Shown here piece by piece: positions 57,070-64,000 of a stretch of DNA of 64,000 bases (positions within the stretch are counted from its first letter, which is position 1; each line of letters begins with the position of its first letter). Location of the stretch: the NCBI GenBank assembly GCA_947044405.1, contig CAMRHE010000196.1, positions 1,781,001 to 1,845,000 of the forward strand, written 5' to 3'. The DNA is from Leptodactylus fallax (lineage: Eukaryota; Chordata; Amphibia; Anura; Leptodactylidae). The notes under the pieces are model-generated. The model did no database searches, was not told the origin of the DNA, and saw only the letters and a list, made by a program, of their open reading frames with translations. The translations under genes and the position numbers were made by a program.

Positions 57070-57438
57070 AAAAATGTTGTCCAAGGAATAAATATATTTT
57101 TTAAATAGGCCGGGGGAGGTGAAAAAAAAAATGCTCACCTGTCCTTGGTGCTCTGGTGACCTCCCAGTGCGGCCCAATCCTGCTGTTCAGCTGTCTTTTT
57201 GAAGTGAAATTCTTCACCAGCTGTGACGTCCCGGATCCCTTCCGCTGAGGCCACTGATTGGTCTACAGTCAAAAGTGGCGGGGATTTCGGCTGGAAGACA
57301 ACAACGGACCGGAAGAAACAGACTGTTCTGGGAAGCACTGGAGCACCAGGGAAAGGTGAGTATGATTTTTTAATTTTTTTTTTTTTCACCTCCCCAGCCC
57401 ATTTAAAAAATAAATTTTTTGCCTGGACAACCTCTTTA
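57070..57438. mobile_element. T2-type MITE, GTTGTCCAAGG ends
   Basis: AATGTTGTCCAAGGAATAAAT...TTTTTTAAAT at the left inverts to ATTTAAAAAATAAATTTTTTG...CCTGGACAACCTCTTTAA at the right. Middle arms: TGCTCACCTGTCCTTGGTGCTC against GGAGCACCAGGGAAAGGTGAG. Overlapping ORFs on both strands come from the palindrome. Confidence 0.6.
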
Positions 57439-58366
57439 ACGGTGATCTACAGGTAATTAAAATGTACAGGAGTTTAGCAGATTAATGTATAGTTTAGTGG
57501 AGAAGGTTGGCCCTTTCTATGCATAGAGACAGCCATCTAGTCCTACCTAGTAATTCACATCTCTGTGTATGACTGGGCTTATAGAGACAACTCTAGTCAC
57601 TGATAGTTCTGCACCCATGACTAGATTATACAGAATCTTTTTCAAAAAAATTATTTAGCAGTCTGCTGAGCTCCCTCTGCTCTATAACACGCTGCCTACA
57701 GTTTATCCTCCATTTTTTGGTGACAGGTTCCCTTTAAAGGTACAAAAAAGATGCACAATAAATAAAACGTTGGAGCTAAACACACAGGTAGAAGAGGGTA
57801 ATAGAGGTGTAACTGCTACATTATAGCCTAATAGGCAGTAGTGATGGGCAAAAGTGAGGAATCAGCAAATGTGACTGCGTGTCTTGTTAAATATACCAGA
57901 TCCGCTAGAGAAAGTGACGGTGGTGTTTCATTTGTGTCACTTGCACTGCCTGATAAATCAGGTGTCTTTGTTATTCTTCTGGACATATTGTGTCGTTTAT
58001 GTCAGTCATGTTTTCACCTTACGCTGATTCTTTATTTGCTTCTTTATTTTGATGCCTATTATTATAAATCATAAGAATGTGACAGAGAAGAAAACAGATC
58101 AGATAGCAGAACCTAGTTTTTGTAGGTCATAAATTTCCCACAGGCAAGCAAATAACTGCTTTTGTTGAACTAGAGCAGAGCATCATTGCGGGCACATAGC
58201 GGCACTGGTTAGAGTGGATATGGATTTATTAGTGTTCAGCCATCTCCTGACATACTTCCCTCTAACCATACTACTGTCACTACTTCTGTACAATTAGGTT
58301 TCCTTCATGATCTATATTATGGCTTTCTATTCTTTATTGTTACCTATCAACATTTGAGTATTTGCA
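57439..58366. other. Unassigned intron sequence
   Basis: A 77-codon frame at 57841-58074 looks hydrophobic at its end but has no splice context. No repeat recognised. Confidence 0.4.
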
Positions 58367-58970
58367 TTAAAGGGGTTGTCCACTTTCAGACCAATATTAA
58401 GAGTCAAATGTTATCGTTATATTATAAAAAGTTGTACAATTTTCCAATATACTTTCTGTATCAATTTTTCATAGTTTTCTAGCTCTCTGCTTGCTGTCAT
58501 TCATTCTGCTTACTCCTAGTATATAAAAATCAGTCCATGGTCATGTGATGTACAGTCTATGGTCATGTGATGTACAGTCTATGGTCATGTGATATACAGT
58601 CCATTGTCATGTGATGAACACACAGGTGCACAGCTCGTTACCAGGCAGATGTCTGATTACTGAGCTGTGACTACAACGAGCCGTGCACCTGTGTGCCCAT
58701 TACATGACCATGGACTGTATATCACATGACCATGGACTGCACATCACATGACCTTGGACTGAGTATCACATGACCATGGACTGTATATCACATGACCATG
58801 GACTGATTTTTTTTTTTTTATCCACTGAAAGTAAACAATGAATGAGCAGAGATCGAGAAACCCATGATAAATTGATACAGAAAGTATATTGGAAAATTGT
58901 AGAACTTTTTATTATACAAACAATAACATTTGTCTCTTAATGTTGGTCTGAAACTGGACAACTCCTTTAA
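58367..58970. mobile_element. T2-type MITE, larger copy of 10957-11443, with tandem amplification
   Basis: It starts TTAAAGGGGTTGTCCACTTTC and ends GAAACTGGACAACTCCTTTAA, with TTAA at both edges. Both arms contain a ~22-bp unit (TGGTCATGTGATGTACAGTC and its inverse) repeated four to five times, where the 10957 copy has about two. The extra units explain its larger size (604 against 487 bp). Confidence 0.8.
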
Positions 58971-59589
58971 GGTGTTAAATAGAACTATGCCTTGAGGCCT
59001 CTGTAATGCAATGTCCCACATTCAAATCCATGTGCAGCAGATGTTGGGACTTTAAACATGGCTGCCAGGCCAATTATTACTGAGCTTCTATTTCAGATTG
59101 ACATAATGGTGGCTGTAGGCAGCAAAGTTCACCACTCGGAGGTGTATAGAGGAAATACATTGAAAAATATGGGGGCTGGTTTATATAAACCATGTATAAA
59201 GTAGCAATTTTTAGAGCATGGCCATAAAATTACCCCCTTCCCTCATTTGCACGGCACTAGCCACTTTTCTTAAAAGTGGGCAGAGAGATTTTTGGGGCTT
59301 CACACCCCAACAAATTTACAGGTGCAAATAATGGTTTAATGGCTGAACGGACCACCTTAGTTGTGTGTGTTGTTTTGGTACATTTCACTCTGACATGACT
59401 GCTTATAAGACTAGCATAGTATATTCCCCATGGTAAATCAACCCTATGGTGTTCAGAATGAGTCCTGTATTTAATAAGCACCTGGGCATGTGGAGTGTGA
59501 ATTTTTTTTTCTTTTTAAAATTTTTTTGACTTTATAAAAACATCACAAGGACCTCTAACTACATTGATATGATATATGGGTACGCCTCT
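58971..59589. other. Unassigned intron sequence
   Basis: No feature recognised. Confidence 0.4.
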
Positions 59590-59800
59590 GATTCCAGCCC
59601 ATTCGGAATTTTTCCAGCTTCCCAGTATGTCGTTTGGAATACAGTACTGTACCATTATGAAGAACTATTAGTCCCACAAAAACTAAGCCTCATGCAGTTT
59701 GTGAACAGAAAACTAAAAACGTTATGACTTTTGTAAGGTGGAGAGCAAAAAAATGAAAATGCAAAAACAAAAATGGCTGCAATGGGAACATGTTAACTAT
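59590..59800 (+). repeat. Dispersed repeat fragment
   Basis: TTCCAGCTTCCCAGTATGTCG, TTTGGAATACAGTACTGTACC, ATTATGAAGAACTATTAGTCC and AGAAAACTAAAAACGTTATG match 32410-32600 and the minus strand of 53770-54360. Confidence 0.5.
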
Positions 59801-59851
59801 GTACTATAATAATGTAAAGGTGGGGCACCTATAGATCAGTGAATGTTGTTA

Positions 59852-60353
59852 CAGTGCTTTGCGAAAGTATTCGGCCCCCTTGAACTTTTCAACCTTTTGC
59901 CACATTTCAGGCTTCAAACATAAAGATATAAAATTTTAATTTTTTGGTGAAGAATCAACAACAAGTGGGACACAGTGAAGTGGAATGAAATTTATTGGAT
60001 ATTTTAAACTTTTGTAAAAAATAAAAAACTGAAAAGTGGGGCATGCCAAATTATTCGGCCCCCTTAAGTTAATACTTTGTAGCGCCACCTTTTGCTGCGA
60101 TTACAGCTGCAAGTCGCTTGGGGTATGTCTCTATTAGTTTTGCACATCGAGAGACTGAAATTCTTGCCCATTCTTCCTTGGAAAACAGCTGGAGCTCAGT
60201 GAGGTTGGATGGAGAGCGTTTGTGAACAGCAGTTTTCAGCTCTTTCCACAGATTCTCGATTGGATTCAGGTCTGGACTTTGACTTGGCCATTCTAACACC
60301 TGGATACGTTTATTTGTGAACCATTTCATTGTAGATTTTACTTTATGTTTTGC
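59852..60353 (-). mobile_element. Truncated Tc1-like transposon
   Basis: One intact end, CAGTGCTTTGCGAAAGTATTCGG, preceded by TA at 59850-59851. An inner copy of the motif (CCAAATTATTCGGCCCCCTT near 60047) shows IR/DR structure. The element stops at about 60353 inside the transposase, where an unrelated MITE-like repeat begins, so about two thirds is missing. Confidence 0.85.
60069..60345 (-). pseudogene. C-terminal fragment of a Tc1-like transposase
   Basis: About 90 codons ending at a stop at 60069. It begins just after the second catalytic Asp (residues like PKHKVKS, then MKWFTNKRIQVLEWPSQ), contains SPDLNPIENLW with the third catalytic Glu intact, and ends AAKGGATKY. This is the end of a DD34E Tc1 transposase of a different family from the two at 40-44 kb. 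The N-terminal DNA-binding domain and first two Asp are absent. Confidence 0.9.
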
Positions 60354-60520
60354 AACAAAAATTCTGCCTCATTCATTTCAAAAGTGTCCTACTCAATTTT
60401 CCAGCGGATTCCGCCTGAAACTCCCATTGAAGTGAATGGAAGTAAGAAATCATTCTGGTGACTTTTACATGGCTGATTCTGTCCAAAATCCACTGTATAA
60501 ACCAAGCCTAATATCCACAT
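60354..60520. repeat. MITE-like fragment (GATTCCGCCTGAAAC)
   Basis: CAAAAATTCTGCC, GCGGATTCCGCCTGAAAC, CCATTGAAGTGAATGG and ACATGGCTGATTCTG match 38817-39093. It adjoins the broken end of the Tc1 element. Confidence 0.5.
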
Positions 60521-61543
60521 AAATGCATTAACAAAAACATTCCCAGCAGAACAATTCCAGGAGGATCACACTACCTCCACTCACTTACCTTTTTCCCATA
60601 ATATATACTAGTGCCATCTCTTCCCCAGGTAAGTGATGTATGCACCCCTGGCCATCCACATGATTTAACAGAAAACATGATTCATCAGGCTAGGCCACCT
60701 TCTTCCTTTGCTCTGTGGTCCATTTCTGACGTTCATGTGCCCATTATATTTTAGGCACTTTTGTCAGTGGAAGGGATCAGCATGCGCGCTATGACAGGTT
60801 GGTTATGCAGCAATTGTGTATTCTGACACCTTTTGATCATAGCCAACATTAACTTTTTCATCAATTTGTGATAGACTAGCCTTTGCACCCCTTACTTATC
60901 ATTGAGTCTTGAGTACTCACCGGTTATCCTTTAGACCACTTTTGGTAAGTACTTACCACTGGTGCCTGATGTTCCTATAAAAGCTCTGATGGCGAGCAAA
61001 GCAAATATTTTTTTTTCCACATCATCTAAAGTTATTGCTACAAAAATATGATAAAGTCCAACTGGGGATAATATTCAGATTCACATTTGGATGCTGATTA
61101 ACAAGAAACTGATAAATATCTGGAGGATTAGCATTGTCACCTCTACTCTACATGGCATATAAATGAGCAAACTTCTTATTTTATAGACGTTACCTTTCTC
61201 TAATATTATTACCAGGATGTACCAACCGCACCACAGAAACACATACAAATGTGCCCCCACTAATACACAATAAATACCATATATCACAGATAAATACAAT
61301 TAAAGGGATTATCCGGTAATTTAAGATTCACTTACCTGATCAATTATACTCTTGATCATAGACCTAGGGGTTCCAGCCCCATCCCAACCACGAGTCATGT
61401 TATCGGAAGTGGGGCTCTGCCGCATCCCTCTTTCTGCAATCTCACAGGTAACTACCTATGTTGTTGGGACTGGCATAGTCAAATAAAAACAGTAAAAAGA
61501 TTGGAGAGTAGAAGTTTGTGGCTAGCCCTAAAAAATAAAATAG
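60521..61543. other. Unassigned intron sequence with a T2-like end
   Basis: TTAAAGGGATTATCCGGTAA at about 61301 looks like one end of a T2 MITE with no visible partner. Nothing else was recognised. Confidence 0.4.
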
Positions 61544-62272
61544 TTAAAGGGGTTGTTCGGGACAAATGGAAATCTCTACACTAATCTAAACACCCTCCTA
61601 CTTTCTAAATGACATAATTAATTAAAAATGTATATTTACCCATTTGCTGGCTATCCAGTGATGATCCGTTTCCGGAAACGGAACATCACTACTACTCCCT
61701 CCCCCATCCACTCCATCAATACTTACCTGTCTTCCTTCTTCCTGTGGGACGGCTCCTCCCTCTTTTCTGACTGCCAGCGCTGCTCTGTGCTCTGCTGCCG
61801 ATAATTCACCTCTACTGCGCAGCTCCCATGCCTGCACAGTAGAGGTGGATCGTCGCTGCAGAGCACAGACCAGCGCTGGGACTGTAGCGTGCGTCGGCAG
61901 TCAGAAAAGAGGGAGGAGCCGTCCCGCAGGAAGAGAGGTAAGTATATAATGGGGTCGGGGGGTTGGGCCGAGTAGGTTGGGAAGAGCTAGTAGTGGGCAG
62001 GATAGCTAGAGAGACAGGGAGGGGGTGTATGGGAGGGAGGAAGAGAGAGGAAAGGGGCGAGTGAGGTGAGAGGAAGTTAGTGAGAAAGTTACATAGCAAG
62101 AAGCTGAACCATGTAAACAAATGCAGAAGATACCAGGAGCTCCCAGACACACCCAGAAATCACTCAAAACACTGCTAAAGGTATATGGGTGCATTTATTA
62201 ATAGCACTAACAGACCTTTTTTAAAAAAAAAAAAAAAAAAAAAAACATTTTTTGCCCAGAAAAACCCTTTAA
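61544..62272. mobile_element. T2-type MITE, 729 bp
   Basis: It starts TTAAAGGGGTTGTTCGGGAC and ends GCCCAGAAAAACCCTTTAA with TTAA at both edges. Middle arms: CCTCTACTGCGCAGCTCCC against CCTGCACAGTAGAGG, and GACGGCTCCTCCCTCTTTTCTGACTG against the inverse at about 61898-61923. A purine-rich (GGGAGG.AAGAGAG) tract and a poly(A) run (62223-62245) lie in the right half. The frames at 61622-62194 are not genes. Confidence 0.7.
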
Positions 62273-62529
62273 TGGATGTAATATACAGTTCTACAATTAC
62301 AAGTTTATACATTTGTAGTACAGACAGTGAACAAATATGTATGTGAAATTCCAGACTGATTTACTACTGTAAAATACATCCCAGTAACACCTCTGGTTAA
62401 ATACAAAAAAGCTCACATCACAATAAAGAGCCAAAGTGTAGCATAATAGGCAGACACAAACCCAGGATGAGGTACAAGCAAGGGCAGAATAGCCACGACC
62501 TCCATGTATCTACATACCCCTCAGCTTTC
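62273..62529. other. Unassigned intron sequence
   Basis: No feature recognised. Confidence 0.35.
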
Positions 62530-62800
62530 AAAGGACACTAAGAAGGACAGAATGTCTGGCGCCCTCCAGCTTCCCCCACAGCTTAATGTCTCTCTCCAAC
62601 TACCCCAACGGTTTATGTCCCGCTTCATCTGCCTACCAGTTTAATGTCCCACTCCAGCTGCTCCAACAGTTTAATTTCCCCCTCTAGCTGCCCCTACAGT
62701 TTAATCCCCCCTTCCAGCTGCCTCCCCAGTTTAATTTCCCCCTCCAGCTACCCCCATGGTTTAAAATCCCTCTGCAGTTGCCACCACAATATTATTTCCC
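62530..62800. repeat. Degenerate tandem repeat (CCAGTTTAATTTCCCCCTCC units)
   Basis: About eight units of ~34 bp: CAG(C/T)TTAATGTC.C.CTCCA(G/A)CTGCC.C.A. The 63-codon frame over it (repeated SLISPSSCP) is an artefact. Confidence 0.7.
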
Positions 62801-63469
62801 CTTCCTGGTACCAAAGAAACATTAAAAAACACTAATACTCACCTTACCCAATTCCCTTGTTGTTCAGTCAGCCATCTCTGGTCTGGAGCCTTTAGGGAGC
62901 TGCAGGTGCAATGTAAGTGGCGTCACTACATTGCACCTAAGAACGCAGATGAGTTGAGATCGGGACATACCTCCCACCAACCTGGACAGCGGGACAGGAC
63001 CTGGAGTCCGGGACTGTCCTGCTGAATTTGGGATGGTTGGGTGTTCTAGATCTATGATATATGGTATTTACTGGTGGGAGCATATTTGTAGGTGTTTTTA
63101 TATCAATTTATACAACATATGGATTTACATGTATAGACAGCTTATGACCTAAATGAAAGGGATCATCAGTTACGTGACAGCTTCAGGTTTTGACCATGGT
63201 TGAGTAGAAGGTTGTGGCTTTCATGGTCCATCATTGTTCCGATGTGTTGTAGTTGGGTAACTGCTATAGACTGTTTTGCTTTAGGTAGGGGGTCATATTT
63301 ATACGGGCAGATGCTTACATGGTTTTAAATAACAGATCCGAGAAGAATCAGTTACGTAAATCTGAACTTCGTTCTGAAGGATGAAAACCTCCATTACATA
63401 AGTCATTTGGGTAACAGACCTTGATGGGTACATCATAATTTATTAGCATCCATGTACTGTAAATAAAGA
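62801..63469. other. Unassigned intron sequence
   Basis: GCTGCAGGTGCAATGTAAGTGG and CACTACATTGCACCTAAG near 62900-62940 form a small inverted pair, perhaps the core of a MITE. No exon recognised. Confidence 0.4.
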
Positions 63470-63780
63470 TTGTAGATTACTGATAAATCTAATAGGCTCA
63501 TGAAGCCGCATGGTGAATGGTGCACACTTTATAACATAAAAAGACAATGGCTGATTTTTTTCCTATCCCCCTCCAGTTAATAAAAGTTAATCAATGAAAT
63601 CTGTGTACCCCCAAAAAAAGTGTCATTACACGCTATTTGTCCCACAAAAAACAAGCCCTTATAGGGGTAGATTGACAGAAAAATAAAGTTATGGCTGTCG
63701 GCATGAAATGACACACAAAACACAATAAATGGTTTCATCATTAAAGCCCAAAACAGGCTGTCACTAAGGGGTTAATGTAT
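63470..63780 (+). repeat. Dispersed repeat, 'ACTATATAAATTTGGTATC' family, 3' part
   Basis: TGGTGAATGGTGCACACTTTA, ACACGCTATTTGTCCCAC, AACAAGCCCTTATAGG, TTGACAGAAAAATAAAGTTA, GGCTGTCACTAAGGGGTTAA parallel 1110-1360 word for word in order. Confidence 0.6.
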
Positions 63781-64000
63781 TTGTAGTTTACATCATTTTT
63801 TTTTCCAGTTTATAAAGAGGAACCAGATAAATGCTCTTTTTTTTTTCTTTAATCTCCCCACAGTACAATGAAGTGGTCTCAGCATGGAACAATTCTGTCC
63901 TCTAGTGGCTACATCTGCTAATGACTGCCGACAGGAATTCTTAGTTGGAATTTGTAGAAATGTGTTCAATGTAGGACATGTTCACATGCTAAAGTTTTGT
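63781..64000. other. Unassigned intron sequence at window end
   Basis: A CCCCACAG acceptor-like site at about 63862 precedes TACAATGAAGTGG, but the frames that follow close quickly and do not resemble ATG10. Confidence 0.4.

Larger units (their letters stand above)
44945..64000 (+). other. atg10: atg10 intron, at least 19 kb (3' end outside)
   Basis: It begins with donor GTAAGA at 44945. No ATG10-like exon with an HPC motif occurs before the window ends. Contents are listed separately. Confidence 0.75.

Noticed and set aside
61622..62194. Minus-strand ORFs with Pro/Ser/Leu-rich sequence
   Set aside because: They come from the purine-rich tract and inverted arms of a T2 MITE.
62530..62835. 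Possible CRISPR-like array
   Set aside because: Units are imperfect, without unique spacers, in a vertebrate intron; it is a degenerate minisatellite.
63855..63920. Acceptor-like CCCCACAG as the next atg10 exon
   Set aside because: The following sequence does not encode the HPILGQPFF...HPC segment expected next in ATG10 and closes quickly.

Overview
This window is vertebrate nuclear DNA, almost certainly from an anuran amphibian. There are no operons or continuous genes. Three short exons with canonical splice sites sit in a sea of transposable-element remnants. The repeat types fit a frog: many TTAA-flanked foldback MITEs with TTAAAGG termini (the Xenopus T2/Kolobok signature), hAT MITEs with 8-bp target duplications, long-TIR Tc1 elements, and a Penelope-like element carrying a GIY-YIG domain and a hammerhead ribozyme motif. 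The species cannot be named from sequence alone.

Host gene. I read three + strand exons of atg10, the E2-like enzyme that conjugates ATG12 to ATG5 in autophagy: 1638-1751, 30034-30172 and 44847-44944. Their phases fit together (0 to 0, then 1 to 1). The last two translate into clear ATG10 sequence (EYHVLYS...YFRASFL, then DG.PLTL...HGPWETITQQ). The window is therefore an internal slice of atg10: the end of an upstream intron, a 28.3-kb intron, a 14.7-kb intron, and at least 19 kb of a third intron. The 5' exons and the exon with the catalytic Cys lie outside.

Layout. 1-8 kb: foldback MITEs, nested T2 elements and hAT MITEs around the first exon. 8-14 kb: several T2-type foldbacks, including a 0.7-kb almost fully palindromic one. 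14-20 kb: a Penelope-like element on the minus strand (about 16.03-18.01 kb) whose truncated 5' end abuts an unidentified exon-like ORF, two hAT MITEs of one family, and a possible solo LTR. 20-26 kb: mostly unassigned intron. 26.0-26.85 kb: an 0.8-kb foldback element with a well-formed hammerhead motif. 30-40 kb: second atg10 exon, more MITEs, microsatellites, a SINE relic and a third hammerhead-like fold. 40.1-44.1 kb: two nearly complete but dead Tc1 elements. 44.8 kb: third atg10 exon. 45.4-50.6 kb: two hAT elements with perfect 8-bp duplications, the larger (2.9 kb) filled with satellite-like arrays. 51-64 kb: microsatellite-bearing MITE, LINE RT relic, degenerate tandem arrays, T2 MITEs and a truncated Tc1.

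How it works together. Only atg10 is expected to be functional. The rest is intronic transposon sediment. The transposases and reverse transcriptases all carry frameshifts, stops or truncations, so nothing here looks autonomous. The most interesting signal is three independent hammerhead-type folds (one in the Penelope element, one inside a foldback element, one in an unassigned repeat). No database search, alignment or folding program was run; family names rest on termini, motifs and target duplications read by eye.
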